The notes beneath the pieces are model-generated. The model was not told where the DNA came from. It saw nothing but the letters and a program-made list of their open reading frames with translations, and made no database searches. A stretch of DNA of 36,221 nucleotides. Origin: an uncultured Fretibacterium sp. Lineage in GTDB: Bacteria; Synergistota; Synergistia; Synergistales; Aminobacteriaceae. Numbering within the stretch: the stretch's first letter is position 1; each line of letters starts with the position of its first letter. The DNA lies in NCBI GenBank assembly GCA_937911045.1, contig CALEPX010000059.1:1-36221 (forward strand), in the 5' to 3' direction. A program made the translations under genes and the position numbers. This document shows, one piece after another, positions 14,228-21,259 of the stretch.

Positions 14228-15397
14228 ATGAATTATCAGTTTATGCCAGATTTAACGATCGAAGAATACGCAGAATTAAAAGCTGATATTGAACAACGCG
14301 GTGTAATGGTTCCGATTGAATTTGACGAGTTTGGAAATGTTCTTGACGGTTATCATAGGCTAAAAATTTGTGATGAATTGAAAATTAAGGAATTTCCGAA
14401 AGTTATTCGTGCTGGAATGACGGAAGCCGAAAAACTGACACATGCACGTAAGCTGAACATTGCACGAAGGCATTTGACGCAAGAGCAAAGGCGTAATTTA
14501 ATTCGTGAACAACTGAAAGAAACACCTGAGAAAAGTGATAGACAAATAGCGAGTGAACTAGGTGTGAGTAATTCTACCGTTAGTTTACAGCGTAAGGATT
14601 TAGAAGATAAAGGTGAACTGTGCGAATCACACAGTTCAGAAAATTCTGATAATTTATTCGTATTAGGCAGAGACGGCAAAAAGAGACGTAAAAAAAGAGA
14701 TAAGCTAGTATCAGTGTTCAATCCGACGAAACGTGAGGAAAAAGCGTTGCAGAACCCAGACGTAATAGAACGTTTGCAGGAGCAAAATATAAGTATTACA
14801 GACGCTTCAAGAAAGGTATTACGGGCTGAACGTCAAGCAGCCATAGCAGAACAATTATCTATTCCGAGAACTTCGAGCCATGTGGATATTTTTACAACGG
14901 ATAAAAAATATCGGGTTATTTATGCTGATCCTCCTTGGGAATACAATGATAAACAAGATACTGAGAAACTTGGTGGAGCTATAAAACATTATCCTACAAT
15001 GCCTCTTAATGATATTTGTGCATTGCCAGTTCCAGCAGATAAAAATTCTGTATTGTTCCTTTGGACTACTTCACCCATGCTTGAAGATGCTTTCAAAGTT
15101 ATCAATTCTTGGGGATTTAAATATAAGAGTAGTTTTATCTGGGATAAAATATCTCATGCAATGGGGCATTATAACAGTGTACGCCATGAATTTTTACTAG
15201 TTTGTACTCGTGGTAATTGTACTCCTGACGTGAAAAGACTTTTTGATAGCGTTATTCCCATTGAACGCACAGAACATAGCAAAAAACCAAAAGAATTTCG
15301 TGAAATGATAGATACTCTCTATCCTATAGGTGAGCGTCTTGAAATGTTTGCACGCGAAGCCTCTGAAGGATGGGATATTTGGGGCAATATGGTATGA
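14228..15397 (+). CDS. ParB-like/MT-A70 DNA adenine methyltransferase
   Basis: 389 residues, with strong AGGAGGAG upstream. Domains: ParB-like N-terminus (about 5-75, DGYHRLKICDEL), a helix-turn-helix (about 95-125, SDRQIASELGVSNSTVSLQRK), a basic linker (KKRRKKRDK), and an MT-A70 methyltransferase with catalytic DPPW at 234-237, then LFLWTTSPML, FIWDK, RHEFLLVCTRG, a target-contact HSKKP and GWDIWGN at the end. MT-A70 enzymes methylate adenine N6; phage versions protect DNA from restriction. The stop overlaps the start of a nuclease-like gene (ATGA), suggesting a coupled pair. The recognition site cannot be read from sequence. Confidence 0.9.
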   Translation: MNYQFMPDLTIEEYAELKADIEQRGVMVPIEFDEFGNVLDGYHRLKICDELKIKEFPKVIRAGMTEAEKLTHARKLNIARRHLTQEQRRNLIREQLKETPEKSDRQIASELGVSNSTVSLQRKDLEDKGELCESHSSENSDNLFVLGRDGKKRRKKRDKLVSVFNPTKREEKALQNPDVIERLQEQNISITDASRKVLRAERQAAIAEQLSIPRTSSHVDIFTTDKKYRVIYADPPWEYNDKQDTEKLGGAIKHYPTMPLNDICALPVPADKNSVLFLWTTSPMLEDAFKVINSWGFKYKSSFIWDKISHAMGHYNSVRHEFLLVCTRGNCTPDVKRLFDSVIPIERTEHSKKPKEFREMIDTLYPIGERLEMFAREASEGWDIWGNMV

Positions 15398-15879
15398 CAG
15401 AATATTATCAGAAAAAATTACAAGAAGGTCTTGAATATCAGGATTTTGTATTTGAGCAACTTAGATATATGAATGGAATGCCCATTTTTTTAGGGGCTTA
15501 TACAAGTCAAAAATATCAAAATTATACAGGTGAAAGTTTATCTGGACTTGAAATAAAATTTGATGGTAAATTTGCTGAAACTAATAATTTATTTATTGAA
15601 GTTGCAGAAAAGACAAATCCCAATAATAAAGATTTTGTACCTAGCGGTATAATGCGAGACGATAATACATGGCTATACTTAATAGGAGACTATGAACAAG
15701 CTTTTATATTTGCTAAAAAAACATTGAGGGCATATTGCTCTGATAGAAATCCTAAAATTAGATTGAAGGAATGCAAAATGGGAACTTCAAGAGGGTATTT
15801 ATTCCCTATAGATTATGTTCAAGGGAATCCCTTTTTATGTGCCAAGCATATTATTTTTAGAAAGAATGATGTTATTTGA
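15394..15879 (+). CDS. Small nuclease-like protein coupled to the methyltransferase
   Basis: 161 residues from the ATG at 15394, which overlaps the methyltransferase stop; a longer frame from 15370 lies inside that gene. Residues 44-75 (YTGESLSGLEIKFDGKF, then NNLFIEVAEKTN) place E53-x-K55, Asp57, Glu69 and E72-K73 on neighbouring predicted strands, as in PD-(D/E)XK enzymes, but which residues are catalytic is unclear. No membrane segment. Base use is visibly AT-richer than neighbouring head genes, hinting at transfer. It could be the cognate restriction enzyme, a nickase or an unrelated partner. The stop overlaps the TTG of the protease gene. Confidence 0.55.
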   Translation: MTEYYQKKLQEGLEYQDFVFEQLRYMNGMPIFLGAYTSQKYQNYTGESLSGLEIKFDGKFAETNNLFIEVAEKTNPNNKDFVPSGIMRDDNTWLYLIGDYEQAFIFAKKTLRAYCSDRNPKIRLKECKMGTSRGYLFPIDYVQGNPFLCAKHIIFRKNDVI

Positions 15880-16889
15880 GTGAAAACATAAAAACTGTGT
15901 TAATTGATGGCGGTGTGCCTGTTGCCGTTTCTGAGAGCGGGACAAACCGCTTTATTTATAACCTTTTGCCAGTTGGAAGGTTTTACGATAAGCGTTACGG
16001 TGAAATCAATGTTTCAGACACGCTATTAAAGCAAATGCAGGATAATTTTGGAAAATTCCCAGCTTACGAAGTTCCAGTTAAACTCGGACATAACGACGGT
16101 GCTTTATCTCCGGGCAAAGTTATTGACGTTCAAGCTAAATCTCAAGGGCTAGAAATTACTATGAGCGTTGATAAGAATACTTCGGACGCAATCCGGAGTA
16201 AGCAATATCGCTACATGTCAGCAGAATTTGACGAGAATTATCAGGATAAGACGACAGGGAAAAATGTGGGAGCTGTGTTACTTGGGGCAGCTCTTGTCAA
16301 TCAACCTGCTAATCCTTACATGCAGCCACTTGTATTGGCTGATGATATTAATCCAAAAAAGAAAGGAAGTAAGAAGATGGACGAATTAGAAGTCTTAAAA
16401 CAAAAATTGAATGATGCTAATGAAAAATTAAAAGCATATGAGGCTAAAGAAACTAAAGAACAGGAAGCTTTAACTGAGGATATGCAGAAGGAAATTGATG
16501 CTCAAAAGGCACAAAACGATAAATTGCAGAAGAAACTCTCAGAGTTAGAAGCGAATAATACAATATTGCTCGCTGAAAAACTTAAGGCTGAAAAGGAAAA
16601 ACATGAGACTGAAGTGAAAAATTTTGCTGATCAGTGGGCAGCCAAGGGCGTGCCTCCGGCATTACTTGAGAAAATTAAACCACTGCTGCTCAATGACGTA
16701 AACAATGTTATTAAACTGAGCGATAATGAGAAAGAAGATGTTCCGTTAATTAAATTTTTCGGGGAATTATTAGAACTCATGCCGAAAGTAAATATGTCAC
16801 AGATTAGTTCAGGCTCAACACATATCGAATTATCAGACATTGAAAAAGCAAAAGAACATGCGAAAACAATCGCAGAAAGCTTAAATTAA
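15876..16889 (+). CDS. Prohead protease, Mu gpI type, with scaffold domain
   Basis: 337 residues from a TTG overlapping the previous stop (TTGA). Residues 1-155 match the Mu I-type prohead protease (FIYNLLPVGRFYDKRYG, VPVKLGHNDGALSPGKV, YRYMSAEFDENY, GAVLLGAALVNQPANPYMQP). Residues 168-337 form a Lys/Glu-rich coiled coil (scaffold), typical of protease-scaffold fusions. It should cleave scaffold and perhaps capsid N-termini during maturation. A Shine-Dalgarno and in-frame ATG at the join suggest the scaffold is also made separately. Confidence 0.85.
   Translation: MSENIKTVLIDGGVPVAVSESGTNRFIYNLLPVGRFYDKRYGEINVSDTLLKQMQDNFGKFPAYEVPVKLGHNDGALSPGKVIDVQAKSQGLEITMSVDKNTSDAIRSKQYRYMSAEFDENYQDKTTGKNVGAVLLGAALVNQPANPYMQPLVLADDINPKKKGSKKMDELEVLKQKLNDANEKLKAYEAKETKEQEALTEDMQKEIDAQKAQNDKLQKKLSELEANNTILLAEKLKAEKEKHETEVKNFADQWAAKGVPPALLEKIKPLLLNDVNNVIKLSDNEKEDVPLIKFFGELLELMPKVNMSQISSGSTHIELSDIEKAKEHAKTIAESLN
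16377..16889 (+). CDS. Nested scaffold protein (in-frame internal start)
   Basis: An ATG at 16377, in frame with the protease, follows AAAGGAAG (16362-16369, spacing 7). The product would be 170 residues: a long coiled coil (DELEVLKQKL..., about 1-80) and a C-terminal globular tail ending KEHAKTIAESLN. Lambda Nu3 and Mu Z scaffolds are made this way, from within the protease gene. The scaffold directs capsid assembly and is removed at maturation. Nested expression is inferred from the ribosome binding site and the domain boundary. Confidence 0.65.
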   Translation: MDELEVLKQKLNDANEKLKAYEAKETKEQEALTEDMQKEIDAQKAQNDKLQKKLSELEANNTILLAEKLKAEKEKHETEVKNFADQWAAKGVPPALLEKIKPLLLNDVNNVIKLSDNEKEDVPLIKFFGELLELMPKVNMSQISSGSTHIELSDIEKAKEHAKTIAESLN

Positions 16890-16901
16890 AGGAGTGATAC
16901 A

Positions 16902-17333
16902 ATGTACGGAAATAAAATTTTGCCCGGAGTATCCGTTGGCACTACTTATCGAAACGAGAACAGTATTTGGCAAGGTTCTCCGCAATCTACATGGTTCAAA
17001 GCAGTGAAAAATACTTTAGCTGACGGAGAAACAATCTCTGCTGGCTTAGTTGTTAAAGAGGATATTACAGACGGCTCATTCGTTCCGTTTACAACGAGCG
17101 ATATTATTGCTGCTGATGTTGAGAATTTACCTGGTGTTAGATTGGGAATTATTGCAGACACAGAAGCTACTGAGGATGGATCGATTTTGATTGGCATTTC
17201 AGGACAAATTGATAAAGCAAAAATTTTCATTGGAGATACTGCTTTTAATGATTTAACAGACGAGCAAAAAACTGCATTAAATTCACAGTTTGAAGCATGG
17301 AATTTCCAGCTTGTTGATGTTATGCAAGCTTAA
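16902..17333 (+). CDS. Head decoration protein, lambda gpD type
   Basis: 143 residues behind AAAGGAGTGAT. Lambda gpD-like proteins form trimers on the expanded capsid and stabilise it. The small beta-rich domain (GETISAGLVVKEDITDGSFVPFT, then a GVRLGIIADTEAT turn and a QIDKAKIFIGD strand, with a C-terminal FQLVDVMQA) and its position directly before the major capsid protein fit this family. Sequence identity to lambda gpD itself is not evident by eye; position carries much of the call. Confidence 0.75.
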   Translation: MYGNKILPGVSVGTTYRNENSIWQGSPQSTWFKAVKNTLADGETISAGLVVKEDITDGSFVPFTTSDIIAADVENLPGVRLGIIADTEATEDGSILIGISGQIDKAKIFIGDTAFNDLTDEQKTALNSQFEAWNFQLVDVMQA

Positions 17334-17350
17334 TTTAAGGGGTGATTACA

Positions 17351-18403
17351 ATGGATTTTGAAGAAATTTTGAATGGCTTTACGCCTATAACGCTCACGGA
17401 AAGCATTAGTCTTATCAAGACTAATGAACCACTTATCTTGAAAAGCAGACTTGGCAAGAATGTTCAAGAAATGTTAGACGAAGTGTGCATTTTTGAAGTT
17501 GAAGAAGCAAGTTACAATCTTGCTCCGGTCGGTTATCCGAATGATCCGGCTTCAAATATCAATATCTCAAGGAAAATAACAAGTTACTCGGTTGTGCCTC
17601 CACAAATTTATTTGCGTGACAGAATTACGGCAAGTGAGATTAACAAGGCTCGTGTCGCTGGCATGAATCCGATTAACATGAGTAGGCAGAATAAAGCCAC
17701 TTCATATGATAGGATTGTTGCAAATAAACAACAAGGTCTCAGAAAATTAATTGACCGTAGAACTGAATGGCTCTTTGCTCAAGCTTTGAAAGGAAAAATT
17801 AATTACACAAGCGATACAGGACGTGTTTTCGCGTTTGATTACAAACTTCCGAACGCAATTTCTCTTGGTGGGAACACTTGGGATAAAGTTAATGATCCTG
17901 GCAATCCTATTCACGATCTCAGAACATTAGCAAAACATTTTAGAGCAATTAACAATCAACTTGCCCCAGACTTGATTATTCTTGGAGGTAAGGCTGGAGA
18001 CGCATTTATGAATAATCCTCATGTTGAAGAATGGCTCAAACGTCCTGATACTCAGATGGTACAGTTGCAAACAAATTTGGCTAAAGGTGAAGCAACCCCT
18101 ATAGCACGTTTGCAAAACGCTGAATTGTTTGAGTACTCCGCAACTTATGAGAATGACAAAGGCAAAGCTACTCCATACATTGAAGAAGATTACGTGTATT
18201 TAACAAATTCAACCTTATGGCGATTATTTTACGGCGCGATTAATGATTTTGATGCAGGCAATCCGCCACTTGTTACGGGAGCATTATTCTCCAAGATGAA
18301 GCAGAGCGAAGATGGCAAAGTTATGGATATTTTTGCGGAAAGTCATCCGTTGCCAGTTATCGTGAGCAATTCTGGTGTTGTAAAAGCAAAAGTTACAGAA
18401 TAA
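17351..18403 (+). CDS. Major capsid protein, lambda gpE family
   Basis: 350 residues; AAGGGGTG before ATG 17351 supports this start over the GTG at 17342. This protein builds the head shell. Matching gpE-type features: SRLGKNVQEML near 37-47, the block APVGYPNDPASNINISRKITSYSVVPPQIYLRDRIT at about 57-92, ASYDRI-like and RRTEWLFAQALKGKI segments near 135-150, PDLIILGGKAGDAFMNNP near 205, and a C-terminal SHPLPVIVSNSGVVKAKV. Length is like lambda gpE (341). The following connector gene starts 2 bases downstream. Confidence 0.9.
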   Translation: MDFEEILNGFTPITLTESISLIKTNEPLILKSRLGKNVQEMLDEVCIFEVEEASYNLAPVGYPNDPASNINISRKITSYSVVPPQIYLRDRITASEINKARVAGMNPINMSRQNKATSYDRIVANKQQGLRKLIDRRTEWLFAQALKGKINYTSDTGRVFAFDYKLPNAISLGGNTWDKVNDPGNPIHDLRTLAKHFRAINNQLAPDLIILGGKAGDAFMNNPHVEEWLKRPDTQMVQLQTNLAKGEATPIARLQNAELFEYSATYENDKGKATPYIEEDYVYLTNSTLWRLFYGAINDFDAGNPPLVTGALFSKMKQSEDGKVMDIFAESHPLPVIVSNSGVVKAKVTE

Positions 18404-18405
18404 GA

Positions 18406-18831
18406 ATGTATTGCTCCATAGACGATGTACTGCACGAAGTCCACCCGACTCTCAAGCTCCAAATGGAGCAAGATTATGCTGATAATTTTAACAGCGTGAT
18501 TGAAGCACATATAGTTAAAGCGGAGGCGTTTGTCAATGCCTCCCTTTCTCGTGCTTATAGCGTGCCACTGAAAAAGGCAAGTTCAATCGTTATTTCGGCT
18601 GAATGTAAAATTGCTGCATATTTTGCTGCTGCTGCATTCACGGAGAAAGAAGAAATTCTAAAGGACAAGTACGAAATAGCGAAAGAAATGTTAGATAACG
18701 TTGTTGAAGCTAATAATTCGTTGCTTGTTGATGAGGAATTTTCACAAGAAGAGGACGAGGAAGAAAATCCAAAACTTCTTTATGGCTCAAATGAGCAAAT
18801 TTTTACATCAGATGAGTTGGAACTATGGTAA
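18406..18831 (+). CDS. Head-tail connector, Mu gp36-like (DUF1320)
   Basis: 141 residues, starting 2 bases after the capsid gene with no clear ribosome binding site (likely coupled). The helix-rich body (CSIDDVLHEVHPTLK, EAHIVKAEAFVNASLSRAY, ECKIAAYFAAAAFTEKEE, YEIAKEMLDNVVEANN) is typical of the DUF1320/gp36 adaptors that attach to the portal. It ends in a very acidic tail (SQEEDEEENPK). The last codons overlap the next gene by 7 bases. Confidence 0.8.
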   Translation: MYCSIDDVLHEVHPTLKLQMEQDYADNFNSVIEAHIVKAEAFVNASLSRAYSVPLKKASSIVISAECKIAAYFAAAAFTEKEEILKDKYEIAKEMLDNVVEANNSLLVDEEFSQEEDEEENPKLLYGSNEQIFTSDELELW

Positions 18832-19313
18832 TCAACGTACAAGTTGAAGGACTAAAAGAACTACAAGATAAACTCAGAAATGCTAGTAAAATTAGTTTTA
18901 ATAAGCAATTCTGGCACTCGATCGGCGAATATCTTAAAAAACGAACTATAAAAGAATGCTTTGATAAAGAACAATCACCTTACGGTGTGAAATGGCAACC
19001 GTTATCTGAAGCAAGAATTAAGCAACGACTCAAACGTCACAAAACAGGAAATATGAAAATTTTGCAGGATACAGGTGAGTTAAGGCGCAGTGTGCGTTAT
19101 CAGGTTTATTCAGGTGCAAGAGTTAATTATCTTGTCATTGGTAGCAACTTAAAATATTCACGTGTACACAATTTCGGAGCGAATATTAATGTTCATAGAG
19201 GCACGCAGTCATGGACGGTAAAAATTCCGGCTAGACCGTTCTTAGTGATTACGCCGGCTGATAAGAAAAAAATTTTGGATATGATGAGAAGCTATGTATC
19301 GAGAAGCTTATGA
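18825..19313 (+). CDS. Virion morphogenesis protein, Mu gpG-like (tail completion)
   Basis: 162 residues. Matches phage virion morphogenesis proteins: an N-terminal VINVQVEGLKELQDKLRN, the stretch EQSPYGVKWQPLS at about 47-59, a basic helix, LQDTGELRRSVRY near 80-93, RVHNFGANINVHRG and the conserved ARPFLVITPADKKKILDMM at the end. This family acts at the head-tail joint in Mu-like and lambda-like phages. It overlaps its neighbours on both sides. Confidence 0.85.
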   Translation: MVINVQVEGLKELQDKLRNASKISFNKQFWHSIGEYLKKRTIKECFDKEQSPYGVKWQPLSEARIKQRLKRHKTGNMKILQDTGELRRSVRYQVYSGARVNYLVIGSNLKYSRVHNFGANINVHRGTQSWTVKIPARPFLVITPADKKKILDMMRSYVSRSL

Positions 19314-19707
19314 TCTAATCATTGAAATTCTTAACGATGCGCAACTTAACGAGTATGTTCAGAAAGTTACGAACAAAAAATTAGCAATTATTGATAGTGG
19401 TGCGCAATTAACAACTCCATCCGCTGCTATCTCATTCGAAGGCGGTGCAATTTCAAGAGGTGAGAATGCTATGCAGAATGTAGATTACACAATTACGTTC
19501 TCTTTACCGTTCTGGAGTGCTAACAGTTTTCGAAATTGTCATGATTTTCTCGATAATGTAATTGCTGCGTTTTTTGCGCATGAACAAAGAACTCACTCGT
19601 TAAGGAGAAATTACATAACAAAAATCTCTCCGTCAATCACGGAGGAAGATACAGAAAAAAAATTATGGACTGTTTCCCTCAGAGTTACAGTTTCGATTTA
19701 TTTATAA
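19294..19707 (+). CDS. Tail terminator-like protein (Mu gp37/lambda U-like role)
   Basis: 137 residues overlapping the gpG-like gene by 20 bases. Alpha/beta layout (AYDLIIEILNDAQ, QLTTPSAAISFEGGAI, NVDYTITFSLPFW, HDFLDNVIAAFFAHEQ, WTVSLRVTVSIYL) is that of small tail-terminator proteins that end the tail tube and join it to the head. The order connector-gpG-terminator-tube supports the role. No sequence motif is decisive. Confidence 0.7.
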   Translation: MYREAYDLIIEILNDAQLNEYVQKVTNKKLAIIDSGAQLTTPSAAISFEGGAISRGENAMQNVDYTITFSLPFWSANSFRNCHDFLDNVIAAFFAHEQRTHSLRRNYITKISPSITEEDTEKKLWTVSLRVTVSIYL

Positions 19708-19722
19708 TGGAGGTGCTTATTT

Positions 19723-20703
19723 ATGCCACGCATTGCAGATGATGTATTAGTTGGCGGTGGTCGTGTTTTTCTTGACAATCATGACATCGGCTGGTTATCA
19801 GGGGAAATAAAAGTTGAAGAACAAGGGAACTCAACTGTAATCAAGGAAAGTGAAGGCGCAACAGTCGTTACTATTAACCTCGATAAAGAAGTTCACTTCA
19901 CATTTAACCTTTTGGAAGCTAATCTCGACACACTGAGAATGCTTAACCCGTCGTACACACAGATTAATTACGGCGAGGAAATCAAAGCAGTTGAGAATGA
20001 ATATATTGCTGATTTAGGCAAGTCGAACGGCTTGAAAAATATTCCGATTACTGAAACTGTTCAGATCAAAGTTTTTCCTGCTACAGTGCTAACAACTGGA
20101 AATTCAACAGGTGACACGGAAGTCACGGTCGATAACATTCGCAAATTTTCTATAGGAGACACACTCGAATTTATCCAAGGTTCTCACAAAGAAAACGCGA
20201 CAGTTAAATCAGTTGACGCTACGACAGGAGTTATTACTCTTGAAGATGACTTGTTAAACGCTTTTTCGGCTGGTTCACTCGTAAAAATTACAACGGCTAG
20301 CAAAGAGTATGAACTTGGCACTGATTACAATTTTTATCCACTGTTAGGCTTGATTACTCGTGTTGCAAATTCGACGAACTTACTTACTGGTGATGGTGCT
20401 GCCGTGGATTATTCTTATACTTCCGCTCAAGGGCGCGGTTATGGCATGGGATCGTTTGAGTCCGGTGATACTTACAAACTCGAATTTTGGCACAAGAAAC
20501 GTTCTGGTAAATATCGCTGCTTGAGAATGTTCAAGGCTAAGATTTCAGGAAATTTCACACCGTTCCAGATTAATCAAGATAACGAAAGTCCGATTGCTAT
20601 TGACACAACTTTGATGGCAGATGATACCATTGCCGACACAAAACGCAATATTTACGAGCAGATTGAGTATGATGCAAGCGCAGCTCCGGGAGGCGGTTGG
20701 TAA
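19723..20703 (+). CDS. Major tail tube protein with inserted beta domain
   Basis: 326 residues behind TGGAGGTG. The N-terminal part (ADDVLVGGGRVFLDNHDIGWLSGEIKVEEQ, then EVHFTFNLLEANLDTLRML) and the C-terminal part (SYTSAQGRGYGMGSFESG, KLEFWHKKRSGKYRCLRMFKA) read as one tube fold interrupted by residues about 115-195 (VTVDNIRKFSIGDTLEFIQG, GVITLEDDLLNAFSAGSLVKI), an independent beta barrel that may project from the tail surface. The protein should form the hexameric rings of a flexible, non-contractile tail. No sheath gene is present nearby. Confidence 0.8.
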   Translation: MPRIADDVLVGGGRVFLDNHDIGWLSGEIKVEEQGNSTVIKESEGATVVTINLDKEVHFTFNLLEANLDTLRMLNPSYTQINYGEEIKAVENEYIADLGKSNGLKNIPITETVQIKVFPATVLTTGNSTGDTEVTVDNIRKFSIGDTLEFIQGSHKENATVKSVDATTGVITLEDDLLNAFSAGSLVKITTASKEYELGTDYNFYPLLGLITRVANSTNLLTGDGAAVDYSYTSAQGRGYGMGSFESGDTYKLEFWHKKRSGKYRCLRMFKAKISGNFTPFQINQDNESPIAIDTTLMADDTIADTKRNIYEQIEYDASAAPGGGW

Positions 20704-21116
20704 TGGAAAGTTTTGTCGAAAAGAATGATGTAGTTACGCTGAAAGGTAAAGAATATTCGATCAGGGAACTTTCTCTCGCTCAGAAAATTACGATTATTGA
20801 GCCTATTTCTGGATTTATTAAGGATATTGCTAACAAAATCTCGCTCAAAAAGAATGGTAAAGATGGCTTTAAGATTGATTTACCAGATGAAATTAACCTG
20901 GCTGAATTTAACATCGACAAAATTCTCATGGGCAGTATAAATCTACTTCCGGAGATTTTGCGGTTGTCAATTCCAAAATTCACAGATTGGGATAACGTTT
21001 CAGAAACTGAAACTCGCGAGGCTTTATCAAAAGTGCTTGCGATTAACGATTTTGCTGGTTTTGTCGCAAATTTTATCTCGTTGGCGGGCGACATTATCCG
21101 TTCGCCGAAGCTTTAA
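20703..21116 (+). CDS. Tail assembly chaperone, short form (gpG-like)
   Basis: 137 residues from ATG 20703 (GGGAGGCGG upstream), which overlaps the tail-tube stop. A TTG at 20697 is also in frame. These proteins bind the tape measure during tail assembly and are absent from the virion. The layout (FVEKNDVVTLKGKEYSIREL, a SLAQKITIIEPISGFIKDI helix, then LPEILRLSIPKF) fits chaperones before a tape measure gene. The gene contains a slippery heptamer and a -1 frame extension, see 21068. Confidence 0.8.
   Translation: MESFVEKNDVVTLKGKEYSIRELSLAQKITIIEPISGFIKDIANKISLKKNGKDGFKIDLPDEINLAEFNIDKILMGSINLLPEILRLSIPKFTDWDNVSETETREALSKVLAINDFAGFVANFISLAGDIIRSPKL
21068..21091 (+). other. Probable -1 programmed ribosomal frameshift site
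   Basis: The heptamer A-AAT-TTT at 21068-21074 fits X-XXY-YYZ in the frame of the chaperone. The -1 frame is open from 21047 on through 21256. About 12 bases past it a small stem (GGCGA 21087-21091 with TCGCC 21102-21106) can form. Frameshifting in tail chaperones before the tape measure is widely conserved (lambda G/GT). Confidence 0.75.
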
Positions 21117-21259
21117 TCGCTTCACACATTGAACCTTATAAAATTTTATTTGATTATCCGGAGACATGGGCGCGAAAATTACTCAATGCTGCGTTAATGC
21201 CTCCATTCTGGATTCAGGAACTTTTTAATAATTTTACAAGCAAAGGAGGTGAGATTTAA
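21074..21259 (+). CDS. Tail chaperone extension (T region, read by -1 frameshift)
   Basis: 61 residues in the -1 frame, joined to residue 124 of the short form to give a 185-residue fusion. The segment IEPYKILFDYPETWARKLL, then PPFWIQELFNNF, looks like real coding sequence. There is no independent start codon with a ribosome binding site. It ends TAATG with the tape measure ATG, and AAAGGAGG for the tape measure lies inside it. In lambda the GT product recruits tail tube subunits to the tape measure. Confidence 0.8.
   Translation, partial: YLVGGRHYPFAEALIASHIEPYKILFDYPETWARKLLNAALMPPFWIQELFNNFTSKGGEI

Noticed and set aside
15009..15200. Short plus-strand ORF inside the methyltransferase
   Set aside because: Out of frame with the DPPW enzyme; composition of a shadow frame.
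19723..20703. Intein in the tail tube protein
   Set aside because: The insert lacks splice-junction Cys/Ser and His-Asn signatures; it looks like a structural beta domain.
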